From Cryoendolithus antarcticus (lineage: Eukaryota; Ascomycota; Dothideomycetes; Cladosporiales; Cladosporiaceae): a DNA stretch of 64,000 nt. Every line of letters starts with the position of its first letter. Positions within the stretch are counted from its first letter, which is position 1. The translations under genes were made by a program, and so were the position numbers. Where the stretch lies: positions 953,001 through 1,017,000 of the forward strand of contig NAJO01000011.1 of NCBI GenBank assembly GCA_002077065.1, in the 5' to 3' direction. Shown here piece by piece: positions 45,017-56,938 of the stretch. A model generated the notes under the pieces. The model saw only the letters and a list, made by a program, of their open reading frames with translations. It had not been told where the DNA came from and ran no database searches.

Positions 45017-45951
45017 GTTGCTAGCGACGGAGCCGGATCAGCAGCTGTGTTGAACAGCAGCGTCTCTGTCATGTTATAGTATGGGATGCCAATGACATTC
45101 AGCTCGACTGCTGCGACAACAGCCAAGCTTCCTGCCGATCAACGACAGGGCCATGAATACTCAGCCTCATATTGCTTGCGGGTACCCCGGTACAGCTTGG
45201 TGTGTTTTAGCGGACGGCTTGGAAATCCTCACGGTCGTCCATACAGCGCATCGCCTGAGTGCTACCGTCGTAGCGGCCAGACTGCCGGTTCCGAAGTTGC
45301 GTGTATGTGACAAGCGGTGCTCGATCCGGTTGCGCAGAATCGTTGAACATTGATTAATATCACATGATCGTGAATCGCTAGTCTTCAGCAGAGTCCATGG
45401 ACATTACATGGAGCGATTTGCTATATCTGTTGAGAGCCTAGAGACGGAAGTGAGATTGTTAATGTATATGCAGAGTAAGGCCACGCATGGCGAACCTCGT
45501 GTTGTGCGATGCGGGTTCTCTTCGGAGGGGCGGAGCTCACGCCGCCGAGACGAGACTCGCACATGGCGCAATGCGAGGGACCACAACCAATCACCTCCCC
45601 ACCTATGTCCACGCTACTGCTGGCCTTTCCTAGTATATGCCCTTGTTTCTAGTAATAGCTCATGTGAACGTGACTTCAATCGATCTTGCTTCTTTGATGT
45701 CGAGCTAGATAGCCGCGGAGGCACAGCAAAGACGGCAGGCCGCAAAGCTGGACCATCGGCCGAGACAGGCCTGGAGCAGACGCGCGAACGGGCATACCTA
45801 CAGCGATCCGCAGGCAGTAGCGGGTGCCGAGGACATCGAACTTGGTCTCCTCTCGCATCCCTCTCCTGCACCTAGGGACTCTCGAGTCCACCCTGCCAGT
45901 CCCTCGCAACTCGCGCGGAGGGTTAAGCTCTGCGACCTCCTCGAAGCGGAG
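45017..45951. promoter_or_regulatory. divergent region, Zn2Cys6 factor / phosphate transporter
   Basis: 935 bases between two starts. The last ~100 bases before 45952 are likely 5' leader of the transporter. No PHO4-type CACGTG was noticed. A frame at 45408-45875 has no motif. Confidence 0.4.
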
Positions 45952-48673
45952 ATGAAATTCTCCCACAGCATCCAGTTCAATGCTGTCCCAGACTGGTCCT
46001 CGCACTACATCTCCTACTCCAACCTCAAGAAGCTCATCTACCAGCTCGAGAAGCAGATCAACCAGGGCCAGCAAGCCGACCATGCAGACGAGACAGAGGC
46101 TGAGCGAGGGCCACTATTACGAGTAGGATCGAACTGGGAGGACCCGGATGTGGTCTTCTCGCGCAAGCTAGACGAGGAGCTGGAAAAGATCTGCACCTTC
46201 TACCAGCTTAAGGAGCTGGAGGTTATTGGTGAGGTGGACAGCTTGCTGCGGGACGAAGAAGACTTCGAGGCAGAGCATGAGTCTGGCGAGGGAGATGGGG
46301 ATAGTGGACTGCGGAGGCAAAGCGCGTGGGCGAAGGCACGGCAGCAGAGTATATTCAAGAGCTTTCACTTCCCCAAGACTCGGCGGAGAACGTCGACCAG
46401 TGGTAGTCGTGAGGCTACCATACCTGAGGAGGATGACAGTGATGATGAGGATGCAAATGAGCAGTCTGCGTTGACGAAGCGGCGGAAGTCGATGTCAACT
46501 TCGCAAGATCTGAAGAGGAGCAAAGACTTTGCCACAGGAGAAGTGCCAGATATGCGAGGATCTACAGAGCTACGGAGACGCCCTAGTACAGCCTTCAACG
46601 ACTTCGGCGATGATGCTTTACAGGCACTCTACGACGAAGGCATCACGCTGAAGAAACGTACGATCAATATGTACGTCAACGTCTGCGAGCTCCGCTCCTT
46701 CATCCAGCTCAACGAGACTGGCTTCTCCAAAGTCTTGAAGAAGTACGATAAGACTCTCGACCGCAAGCTGAAATCGAGTTACATCAACGCCAACGTCAAA
46801 CCAGCCTACCCGTTCCAGCAATCCACGCTCGAGCATCTGGCCACAAATCTGGACAAGCTAGAACATTCTTACGCGGCCGTCGTGACCAAAGGCGACGTCG
46901 AAGCAGCGCGCCGCGAACTTCGCCTCCACTTGCGGGAACATGTGGTCTGGGAACGCAACACCGTATGGCGAGAGATGATTGGCATTGAGCGTAAAGCTCA
47001 GGCTGCAAATCTCGGTATTCGCCAGACCATGCTGGGTCGAGAGGGAGACTCAAAGAAAGGCAGGTTGCAGGGCGATGATGAGGGCAGTGCCACGAAAGAG
47101 GTCTCGACACCCGTGGGCAGATATCGATGTCCGAAATTCCTGCTGAGCGGGACCTTCTGGACGTTGGTGGCCATTTTGATCGCTTTTGCGGTGTTACTTA
47201 TTGTGCCAATACTGAAGAGTCCAGTGGAGCAGAACTGCCTTGCACTGGTAATCTTTGTGAGCTTGCTGTGGGCCACTGAGGTACGTCGAATCCTTCTCTC
47301 ATCGTTCCATTACCTACTGACATATATCCCAGGCCATCCCTCTCTTCGTCACCTCCCTTCTCGTACCCTTTCTCGTCGTCATTCTCCGAGTTGTGCGCTC
47401 CGACTCCCCGAATCTGGACCACAAGCACGCCTCCCACGTGCGCCTCACCTCCAAGCAAGCAGCATCCTACATCTTCGGCGCGATGTGGACGCCTGTAATC
47501 ATGCTTCTGCTGGGCGGCTTTACGATTGCAGCAGCGCTGAGCAAGTATAACATCGCTAAGATGATGGCGACTTTCGTGCTCAGTAAGGCAGGTACGAAGC
47601 CCAGGACTGTACTGCTGGCTTGCATGGGTGTGGCCATGTTTGCGAGTATGTGGATCAGTAATGTGGCAGCGCCGGTGCTGTGCTTTAGTATCATCCAGGT
47701 GAGTCGACTTGTGCCCGCCAGAACGCGTATAATACTAACAATGACCAAGCCCATCCTCCGCAACCTCCCCTCCGACAGCAACATGTCCAAAGCCCTCCTT
47801 CTCGGCATCGCTCTCTCCTCAAACATGGGCGGCGCCGCATCCCCCATAGCCTCGCCTCAGAACCTCATAGCCCTACAGAACATGTCCCCACAGCCAGGCT
47901 GGGGTCTCTGGTTCTTCATCGCACTACCAGTCTGCATCCTCAGCATCCTCTTGATCTGGGTGCTGCTACTCGTCACATTCCAGCCTGGACGAAACACGAC
48001 GATCGTCCCCATCCGGCCGATGAAAGACAAGTTTACGGGAATCCAATGGTTCATCAGTCTCACTACGGTCGGGACGATAGTCCTTTGGTGCGTTTCCCAT
48101 CAACTGGAAGGCGTCTTCGGCGACATGGGCGTTATTGCGATAATCCCCATCGCGCTCTTCTTCGGCACCGGAATTCTAACGAAAGAAGACTTCAACAACT
48201 TCCTCTGGACCATCATTATCCTCGCCGCCGGCGGACTGGCCTTAGGCAAAGCAGTAAACTCTTCTGGCCTCCTGCACACCCTCGCCTCCTCACTCACCTC
48301 CCAGATCGACGGGCTAGGCCTCTACCCCACGTTCCTCATCTTCACCGCCTTGATCACGGTAGTAGCGACGTTCATCTCCCACACCGTTGCTGCACTTATT
48401 GTCCTGCCTTTGGTAGCGCAAGTCGGCTCTTCAATGGCGGAACCGCATCCGAACCTGCTGGTTATGGGCTGCGTGCTCATGGCTAGCGCGGCTATGGGAT
48501 TACCCACATCTGGCTTCCCGAACATGACGGCGATTATGATGGAAGACCCGCAGACTGGCGTGCGTTATCTACAAGTCCGACACTTCCTGACCAGGGGCGT
48601 TCCGAGTTCTGTGATGGCTTATGGGGTGGTGGCGACGGTTGGGTTTGGGCTGATGAGAGCCGGTGGGCTGTAG
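45952..48673 (+). CDS. SPX-domain low-affinity phosphate transporter (Pho87/Pho90 type)
   Basis: Three exons: 45952-47280, 47333-47698, 47750-48673 (2619 nt, 872 residues), all joins in phase 0. The N-terminus is an SPX domain (MKFSHSIQFNAVPDWSSHYI; YSNLKKLIYQLEK; RTINMYVNVCELRSFIQLNE; GFSKVLKKYDK), split by an acidic/Ser-rich insert at residues ~95-220. About 12 membrane segments of the DASS/SLC13 anion symporter fold follow from residue ~395, with MWISNVAAPVLCFSIIQ, SSNMGGAASPIASPQN and the second repeat TLITVVATFISHTVAAL-like segment. Family role: sodium- or proton-linked phosphate uptake, with SPX sensing inositol pyrophosphates. Length fits Pho87/Pho90/Pho91; the plasma-membrane versus vacuolar assignment cannot be made. 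The second intron has a perfect TACTAAC branch site. Confidence 0.92.
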
Positions 48674-49026
48674 GCAAGGGATGGGTTGATAGAATAGCAC
48701 GCTCCACGACGCGCGCTCCAGAGGCAGCATCACGGACATCAGACCTACTCGAAGACCTTGAAACGGCTATGCGATGCTCGCGTGCGCATGCTGTTGAGAT
48801 ATGTTTGAGAATGATATATTTCATTGCCCTGTATCAGTCCATCTCGCTTGAAGACCAGCCTGCATCACATCACATCACCCCGAGCTTTTGGTCCGAGCTA
48901 CAGTACGTCTCATCCAAGATCGTGCACCAAGCCGCCCTCCATACATTCCTCATATCCCACGTCGAAATCGTCCAAGTCATATGTCCCGTGCAGAAATGCC
49001 CTTCGAGATGGCCTTGCGCCAGCTCG
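48674..49026. other. intergenic, convergent
   Basis: 353 bases between the phosphate transporter stop and the RasGEF stop; holds both 3' ends. Nothing else seen. Confidence 0.4.
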
Positions 49027-51863
49027 TTATCGTCCTCGGAAGAAGTCCTTGATCTTCGACCCTGTCTGTCCATTCGTAGGCTCGAGCAGCACGCTGCGTT
49101 CGTAGAGTTCCTGGAAACGTAATTAGCACACAGTCCGTCGTTCCCCGGTTTCCGTAATGTGCTCACCTCTTCTTCATTCGTAATCCTCCCCTCAAGCACC
49201 AGCTTCCGAATTTGCTCTCCACTATGCGGCGTGCTCAAGCCTCTATAGCTGACTCCTTGCGCGCGCTGCAAGCTGACAATGACTTCGCCCATGACCTCGA
49301 ACTTCCGCCAGTTGATGCGTCGCTCGCTGTCACCTCCATTCTCATCGCCGAGGAAAGTCTTATTCCCTTCTTCCGCGCTGACGAGATCCCTGCGATGTAA
49401 GGGGATGTATGGGATCCGTTCTGAAGCGGAATTCTCCCACGCTGTACGATATGCGCCGTGTGATCGCGAGGGCGACATCAGGATTTCTAGACTGCTCCAG
49501 TCTTTGCCAGTAGCAGCAGGAATAAGATCGCGCGTCGCCTGCAATCGGCCGACAGAACTCGAGCGGATGCCAGCAATGAACGCACCAACAGCGTTATAGT
49601 TATTTAACTCCCTCAGCTTCCGCGCAACCTTCATCATCTTCTCCAGCATCAGCGCTCTGTGTTTCGGCTTATCGCGCAGCAGAATGTAGTTCTTCACCCA
49701 CGCGGCAAGGTGGTTGAAATGCGCTATCATTCTGTCGACATTTACGAGGTTCTTCCATTTGTGCGTGCTGTTAGGTTTAAGCGAGACGTGCCGTACTAAG
49801 TCACGAGGCCGGATGGACGAGAACATAATCCAGTCCATGCGTGTGAGTTCTTTGGCGATGGTCTCGTCGGGATATTCCATGAGCATGCGCCAGTCGATCT
49901 TCGTCAAGGCGTGCGTTGGTCGCGGAACAAAGCTTTGTGCTTGCCGTTGCGCGGCTTCGACGTTCTGCATTAGTTGCGAGGATGTGGTCGAGGAGGCGGA
50001 GGTCGACCGGATGGTGTCTGCGCCTGCTGTTACTGTGGTACTGACATCGTCGCCAATACTGACGTTGTCCGGGTAGATGAAGTTCTCATCGTCGATGAGA
50101 GTGCTGGCTACAGAAGTCATCGTCCAACGATCCGAGTTATCTGTCCCCGCTTCACGGTCTTTGTCTGTGCAGGCCCAATTCGTGTCATCATCCTCGTGGA
50201 CTGATTCAAGTCCTGTGCTCATCTCTTTGCCTGCAACGTGGTAAATCGATGTGGTCGAGATCTTGGCTATGAACATTCGGACCCTTCGGCGTGTCTTCTG
50301 GAAGGCAAAGTCGCCAGGGTAGTGGCTGATCCATTGGTCCATGACCGTCAAGAAGCGGAGTCGGGCCACCGTCTTCATCATCGCTGGCAGAGACTCCTGG
50401 TCGAGAGCATTATAGCGGTCGACTACAGCTTCGAGCAGTCGCCCAGGGGCGGCAAACTTGCGATACAGCGCCAAGAAGATGACCACAAACTTCTCGTCCG
50501 CTTTCGATATCGGCTTTGCAAGCAGTCGATCCACCAGTTGATCGAACGTGGCTCCGTTCTCGGACAATTGCGGCGTAGGCTGTGCTGCACCGTGTCTTGC
50601 AGGAGGAGTCTTGTCGTCATCGTACGACGACTCTGCAGAGCCGGACACGCTATCAGTCTCTGATCCATCAAGGAAGAATGTGTTGTGAGGCTCCTCGCTC
50701 GCCTCACCCGGCACCCTTAATCGATCGTGCCCATATCCAGCTAAGCTAGAGTCATGCCGCGAGTGCGCTGCCTTGTCCTTATTGAGACTCATCGCGTACT
50801 CGGAGCTCGCGCGTGCGTGACCAGCAGGTGGTCTGGGCGAAACAGGTCTGATGGCATTCGACTGCGCTCGCCGTCTGTTCGTCGAAGATGCCCGTGATCG
50901 ATCATTATTTGCGCCGTGCACGACAGCTTTCACCATGGTAAATACCGCATTCCTGTAGCTCTCCGGAACTGACGGCGATGTCTGCAGTGTGTGCAAGCCT
51001 CCAACCTGTTGCTTAGCAGCAATTTCGTACTTCGCCGGCGCCACTTCTCGCTCGGCTATAGGCGCGTCGCATTTGCAAGAGATGAGTATAGATGGCAGAG
51101 GCGCCTTGCTGATCGCGGAGAGTGTCTCAGGCACATATTCCACGCTGCTTCGATCCTTCACATCATACAACGTCAACACGCCGTCCACCTTGGGCATCAT
51201 CCTCTCTGCGATGGTTTCAGGCCAGCTTATCGCATTGTCGTCCTCGTCAATCTCCACATCGTCAATTGGGATCTCCAGTAGTCGCACGAGATACACGGTC
51301 CCGTCATACGGCAGCTGCCTCTCAATCGCCCTCTGGCTCGCAGGCATAGGCAAATCCATAGCTCGCTGCATGAACGTCGACTTGCCCACATTCTCGGCCC
51401 CAACAACAGCGATATTGATTTCCGTCAAAGGCTGCGCTAGATCGGGACTTCGGAAAGGTTCGTACTGCCGCACTGCTCCCACTACACCAGCGACCTCGTC
51501 CTCATCTTGCCCATATTGTGAGTACCTGGTCGTAACCACCGGCGGCGGCCGATGCCCGATCATTCTCGCATTGATCCCAGCGTCCTCCCCTTCTTCCTGC
51601 ATGCCAGGCATTCCTCCATCGTACCCACTGCCTCTCCGTCGCTCCACCAGCGGTGCCGAATTCGTCCGTGAAGTAGTCGGCCTCTTCAGGTCCGCAGCAG
51701 TGCTCTCCACCCCAGCCTCCAGGGGCTTCAAGCTCGATCGCCGCGACGAGGACCCTGTATACTGTGTGCTCTTCGCCTTGTCCCTGCGCTCGCTGTTCTT
51801 GTAGCTATTCTCAGCGACATTGTTCGCCCTAGAACCTCGGCGAGAGTCGCGTCCTGAGCTCAT
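49027..51863 (-). CDS. Ras guanine-nucleotide exchange factor with N-terminal GTPase-like domain
   Basis: Two exons: 51863-49167 and 49110-49027 (2781 nt, 926 residues). Without splicing the frame runs on with an unrelated tail; splicing gives the family-like end EELYERSVLLEPTNG and KIKDFFRGR. Order: disordered N-terminus (1-145); a Ras-like P-loop segment INIAVVGAENVGKSTFMQRA near 150 and LTLYDVKDRSSVEYV and SILISCKCDAP near 230-265; disordered linker; RasGEF_N (~450-560, FDQLVDRLLAKPISKADEKF); catalytic CDC25 domain (~655-895, AKELTRMDWIMFSSIRPRDL; FNHLAAWVKNYILL; NNYNAVGAFIAGI). The CDC25 domain should load GTP onto a Ras-type GTPase. The GTPase-like part has a good G1 (GAENVGKS) but a weak G4 (SCKCD for NKxD), so nucleotide binding is uncertain. 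Confidence 0.9.
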
Positions 51864-52773
51864 GGCGCGGCTGTGAAGCCGCCGATCGTGCCGTGTTCGT
51901 AGCCAGCTCTGTTGTAGTGTCTACGTGCTGCAAAAGATATGCTCCAATGTGCACTTCGGCGATAGAGCTCCCGCCATCGCCTGTATGCTGTACGCAAGAT
52001 ACACCGATTGTCACTGTCCCATACGCGTCCAAACACTCAGGTCCAGCCCGTGTAGCCTTGCTCCTCTCCCGCCCAACCCAGCAGCCACAGGTCAAAAGCT
52101 ACGCGCCTACCCGTGCCAGCAAACGAGTGTCCCTTGCCAGAGCAGTTGTACCTCTGTCGTCACACGTTGCGCAGAATACCGACACCAAGGTAACTTCACA
52201 AAGTCACAGCAGCAAGTCTCTGCCCTCGGCTGCACAAGATAAAGCTACAGATGTATCAGCCACAAAAGTCACGCCTACATAACAACAAGTGAGGTCCTCC
52301 CTCCCACTTTCCTCGGCGAATCATGAATTTCGGCGCACGATGGGCCCATGCAATTGGTAGCGGCGCAGAAGACACCCCTGCAACTTTCCTCGGCTTGTGA
52401 TTACGGCTCCACTTGCCTGGCGCGGTCGAGACGAGAAATGCGATTGGGGCGGGATGGGCGATCGGGGGGCTTCCGATGGGGAAGATTGGGCATTCTGCTT
52501 TGCTTTGCTGCCAGCCGCGGCGAATGTGCGAGGTGAGGGAAAATCGCGACATGGTCTCGTGCACGGCCTAGGGCCATGAGATGCCCAGACTGAGGGAACA
52601 GTTTGAGACTCGCACGACAGTCCATCTGGACATGAATCGCTAGCTGTCAATAAGCGATGCTGTGACCTGGCGATGCCGTCCGATACAGATCGTACGCGAG
52701 TCTGGACTGCTATGGCTATGTAGAAAGGTACTTATCGACATATTCACATACCCTTCCTGTCTACACAGCGCCT
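51864..52773. other. intergenic, RasGEF promoter side
   Basis: 910 bases between the RasGEF start and the stop of the next minus-strand gene. It should hold the RasGEF promoter. The 129-codon plus frame at 51893 has no motif and no start-side signals. Nothing else seen. Confidence 0.4.
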
Positions 52774-54293
52774 TCACCACACCGCCCTCCAGACCAAGCC
52801 CAACACCTTAACCCCAACAAAACACCCCACCCCGATCCCCGCACACCCAACCAGGAACGTCCTCAGATTCCTCCTCTCAACTGCACTATAATCCTGCTTC
52901 TCCTCCTCACACTCCCCCATCAACGTAACAGTCTCATACTCCGGCACGTACTTGAACTCAAACACGCTCTCCTTGCCCTGCAACCCATACTTCGTATTAA
53001 CAATAATATCAAAGAACACTTTCTTCAGCAGCTTGATCTTTGACCGGTCCCAAGATGGTATCGAGCGGTAAGTGTACGCGAAGAAGCAGAAGAACATGCA
53101 CTGCCCGGCCATTAAGCAGGTGTAGTAAGGTGATACTCGAGGCAGGCCGAGCTCGTCGCAGAGCTGGTTGCCGTTTAGCCAACGGGCGGAGGCTGTGAGG
53201 AAGTCGGCTGAGGCGTAGCCGGGGGGTTGGCCTTCGAGGGATTTGATGATGTTATTTGCTAGGACTTTGCTTGTGGGCGTTGGGTGGATTTCGTAGAGGA
53301 GCAGGGCTTCCATCACGCGTTTTGCTTGCGCGGGTGTTTCGAAGAAGCCTTTCGTTGGGCAGCCGATGACGTGCCCGATGTAGCGCCAGAGGGCTATGTA
53401 GTCTACTTTCTCTTGTGCGCGCATGAAGAGGCCTTGGCGGGGCAGGGAGAGCCAGATGAGAGTGGAGGAGAAGGTTGCGATGGTGGCCATGGAGTCTAGG
53501 TCGTTTATGGGGATGCCCCATTCGGCGACATTGTAGTAGCCTGGTCTTGCTTTCTCGAGCGCGAGGATTCGTTGCCGGACTGCGACGTGTAGAAGGCGGA
53601 CTCGAAGGGTCGATGCAAAGCCATCGCCGCCTGGCTGTATGCTCTCAAGACTCTTGGTGCATTGCAAGATGTGCTGTGTTGTCTCGAACAATCGACCTCG
53701 TGCGACCTTCGTCGAAAAGCCTCCCGTCCGCGCCAATGTTTCTACCACACGTGCTGCGCCCATCCCCCCAAGTAAGGACTGATAGGCCAGACCAGTGAGA
53801 CATGCGCCGCCGTAGCGGTAGAAGACATCCTGCCCTCGTTCTATCTGCGCCCAATCTACCCAATCGGGGACTGTGTTCACTTCCCGCCAGAAGTCTGCGA
53901 GGAGGGGATCTGTGGCGGCGTTGTCGCGGAGTATGGCATAGAGGTCTCGTCGAGGAGACTTGGTCGCCTCCTTCTCGTCATCTCGTATTGTGCTGTCGGG
54001 TATCTCTGGACTCTTCTCGGATGTGGGATGTCTACTGCTGTTTCTGGGAAGGTCTTTCTGTGGCGGCGGCGAGATCTCGTTTAGTCGGTTCAGTACCGCT
54101 TCGCCTCGCTCGTCGTAGGAGTTTTTGAGTGGCTCGCATGTTGTCGGTGTGAGGTGCTCCGGGGAGAACTCGAACTTGAAGCCCCAGGCTCTGTGGAATG
54201 GTAAGCGGTGTTCTTGTGGCGTTGATTGACATGTGACAGTCCTTACCTCTTGGTGTTTGGAGTATCGCGCGAAAATAGATTAGGCCATGCCAT
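52774..54293 (-). CDS. MpaB/DUF2236-type ER-bound oxygenase
   Basis: Two exons: 54293-54247 and 54190-52774 (1464 nt, 487 residues), 56-nt intron in frame. The protein opens MAWPNLFSRDTPNTKRAWGF, then a polar linker and the MpaB-like (latex-clearing-protein-like, DUF2236) domain, ~140-400: PDWVDWAQIERGQDVFYRYG, ACLTGLAYQSLLGGMGA, GWGIP-like NVAEWGIPINDLDSMATIAT, DYIALWRYIGHVIGCP. A hydrophobic segment near the C-terminus (LVGCAGIGVGCFVGVKVLGL) would anchor it. In this family MpaB of mycophenolic acid synthesis cleaves a prenyl chain; other members are haem enzymes acting on isoprenoids. No other pathway gene is nearby, so the substrate is unknown. No AG acceptor occurs between 54376 and 54249 on the coding strand, which supports the start at 54293. 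Confidence 0.78.
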
Positions 54294-55104
54294 GCCGAAG
54301 AAGTGGTGTGTTGAATATGTACGTAAGCGATCAAGGGAAAGACAGTAGGAGAGGTATGGACACAAATATTGAGATAGTGAATGGGGAATACCTAGGCTCT
54401 CAGTAGTGTATGCCCAGTGCCGGCGAAGCACGCGGACGTCGACTGCGTCATTGATAGGCTGGTGGAGAAGCTATAGAATTGAATGTCGCTGTCGGATATC
54501 GCCAGTCCAGGCATGAAAACGATTGAGAGGTAGATGGCGTCCATGAAGCAATAGTGTCCTGGGAAGGGGCCTCGAAAGAGTGACATCTCCCAGATACGCG
54601 ATGACCCAATGCTGATGGCGCTGTGCCCGCGCATCGAGCCACAATTGCATGCCGTCTTTCCGAGCAGTGTTTGGAGGAACCTCGTGGCAAGATCGTGGAA
54701 GTCGCGAAAATTGTTCTGTCTATGGGGTAAGAAACGAATAGCAGAGATATCATGCGAGATGTGTTCAACACATTATCTGTATCGTGGGGGCCAAAGGTGC
54801 TGTCGTATCTCATGTTGGTGGCATGTTTAATAGATTGCATGTGAACTTTGTGAGGCCTCAGGCAGCGCCAAGAGTTTTAAAGCCAGGTCCCACATCCGAC
54901 TTTTTGGCTACGAGGAGACAATCACTTGACCTCAGCAAGACGACGTTCCTTCGACACTTGCCAAACTCACAACCACCTCATTGCGCCCGTGAAGCAACGT
55001 CAATCGGTATGTTTGCGACCACACAGTTCAGCTTTGGAGGATTCTAGAGAGACGTAGGAAGAATGAGCTGACAACCCTCATAGTAGCCTGCACGAACCGC
55101 AATC
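54294..55104. promoter_or_regulatory. divergent region, MpaB-like / RPS8
   Basis: 811 bases between two starts facing apart. An AACCCTCAT element lies about 30 bases before the RPS8 ATG; AACCCT-type boxes are common before ribosomal protein genes, but one copy is weak evidence. Minus-strand frames of 80 and 130 codons show no motif. Confidence 0.35.
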
Positions 55105-55834
55105 ATGGGGTATACACACAGAGAAGTCCCTCATTCATCTGTCAAGCACTCACTGATACTCTGACAGTATCTCTCGTGATTCACGTCACAAGAGGAGCGC
55201 TTCCGGTGCGAAGCGCGCATACTACCGCAAGAAGAGGTATGCATAAACCGATCGCCCTGCCTGCCACTGCCTTGAACGCAAGTTCCTGACATCAGCATCC
55301 AGAGCCTTCGAGAAAGGGCGCCAGCCCGCCAACACCCGTATCGGCCCCAAGCGCATCCATTTAGTACGCACCCGCGGCGGCAACCGCAAATTCCGTGGCC
55401 TGCGCCTCGACAGCGGCAACTTCTCGTGGGGTAGCGAGGGTATCTCCCGCAAGGTCCGCGTCATTGCTGTAGCCTTCCACCCCTCCAACAACGAGCTCGT
55501 CCGCACGAACACCCTCACCCGCTCCGCCGTGGTTCAGATCGATGCTACGGCATTCAGGCAATGGTACGAGGCACACTACGGCAGCAGCATTGGACGCAGA
55601 AGGCAGGCGAAGGGAGAGGAGGCCAAGGAGGAGAAGAAGAGCAAGAGCATTGAGAAGAAGCAGGCTGAGCGTGTGAAGGCTGGAGGCAAGGTTGAGCCGG
55701 CATTGGAGAGGCAGTTTGAGGCTGGTCGTCTGTACGCTGTCGTTGCCAGCCGTCCAGGCCAGAGCGGACGTGTCGATGGCTACGTGTTGGAGGGCGAGGA
55801 GCTTGCCTTCTACCAGCGTGCTATCAGGAAGTAG
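55105..55834 (+). CDS. RPS8: 40S ribosomal protein eS8
   Basis: Three coding exons: 55105-55109 (only ATGGG), 55168-55236, 55303-55834 (606 nt, 201 residues). The joins give MGISRDSRHKRSASGAKRAY, then RKKRAFEKGRQPANTRIGPK, the strictly conserved eS8 start, followed by HLVRTRGGNRKFRGLRLDSG, NFSWGSEG and NNELVRTNTLTRSAVVQIDA. eS8 is a small-subunit protein of the 40S body that binds 18S rRNA. Length and sequence are normal for fungi. The five-base first coding exon means a simple frame search misses the N-terminal third. A short intron right after the start codon is typical of ribosomal protein genes and often helps expression. Confidence 0.97.
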
Positions 55835-56938
55835 AGCCTGGGTCAGTGAAGGGCTTTGCTGGTGGTCATGGTGTTGGCAATGTGTGCACCGCGATGGTGA
55901 CTTGCAACAACCGCAAGCGCCGTACGCTCACAGTCGTCTGTCTGCTACCTGCGATTGATAGCACTGCAGTCGTCGACGTGGGACAAGCAGCAGATGCACC
56001 AGCGCTACGTGTATTGAACAACTCAAAAATTCATGAGCCTCATCCCTCATTGCCGCTTCTCAATAAGTACGTGATTACTGATTATGCATGTGAATACTGC
56101 TCATACATGTACCTCATGCATCGCTCGTCTTCTTCAGAGTGCAATCCTCCGCAATATCTTCGGCACCTTCTTGAACGCTGCCGAAAAGTGGGCGCGACTT
56201 CATGCCAAGAGAACCGTTGCAATCTCGCTTCATTTCGTGGCTGATGATCTACAACATGGTTTATTGACAACACCATTCCTGGACGCCACGGCGTCGTCGT
56301 TGACTCGAGCAGCTTATAGCATATGGGCGCGTATCTCGAGGAGACCATGAGACGAAGCAGAGAAGCACGAGCTGCGATATCACGCCTCAAGCCGGACACT
56401 CAAGATCTGAAATACGCGAGAGCGCGACTTAGGTTCATCTCAAGTCAGCCCCAAATCTCATTTCATCACACCCCTGATCCGAGCTTCCCTTCCTTTCCCT
56501 CTACTTCCCCATAGGGCCAACAGAAAATGGCAGCGCTAGCACATAGCACGCATCGCTTTTGGCTAGCACATCACATGGCGCCTTTGCGACGGCCACGCTT
56601 GCAGGTTGGGCGTGGAGATCCTTCACGAATTGCTAGGGTTGGCTGTACTTCTCGTCGCCTCGTGTGAGTGCTTTCTTTCGCTGTCTGCCTACTATTATCA
56701 CGCTCTTTGAGACCTTTTTGTCGTTTTCTGGTGGTGATTGTTGGAAGTTGCGAGAGAGTGGTAGATTTCTTGAAGTGAGCTTTACTGTCTTCCAAGGTGT
56801 CTGTCTTTCTCTAAGGTTGTGTAATTGTGGTCTGGAGAGATCACGTCCATTCGTTCATATCTGGGAAGGAGAAGCAGACGAGAGAGGAAGTAATAGCGAT
56901 CAAGATCGCATAATCAGTCCGACGACACATATTTCACG
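55835..56938. other. intergenic, 1.1 kb, upstream of mucin-like gene
   Basis: 1104 bases between the RPS8 stop and the next start on the same strand. The part after ~56500 is pyrimidine/T-rich and probably holds the promoter and leader of the mucin-like gene. Frames up to 132 codons have no motif. Confidence 0.4.

Noticed and set aside
54392..54840. minus frames upstream of the MpaB-like gene as extra exons
   Set aside because: No AG acceptor lies between 54376 and 54249 on the coding strand, so they cannot be spliced to the first exon.
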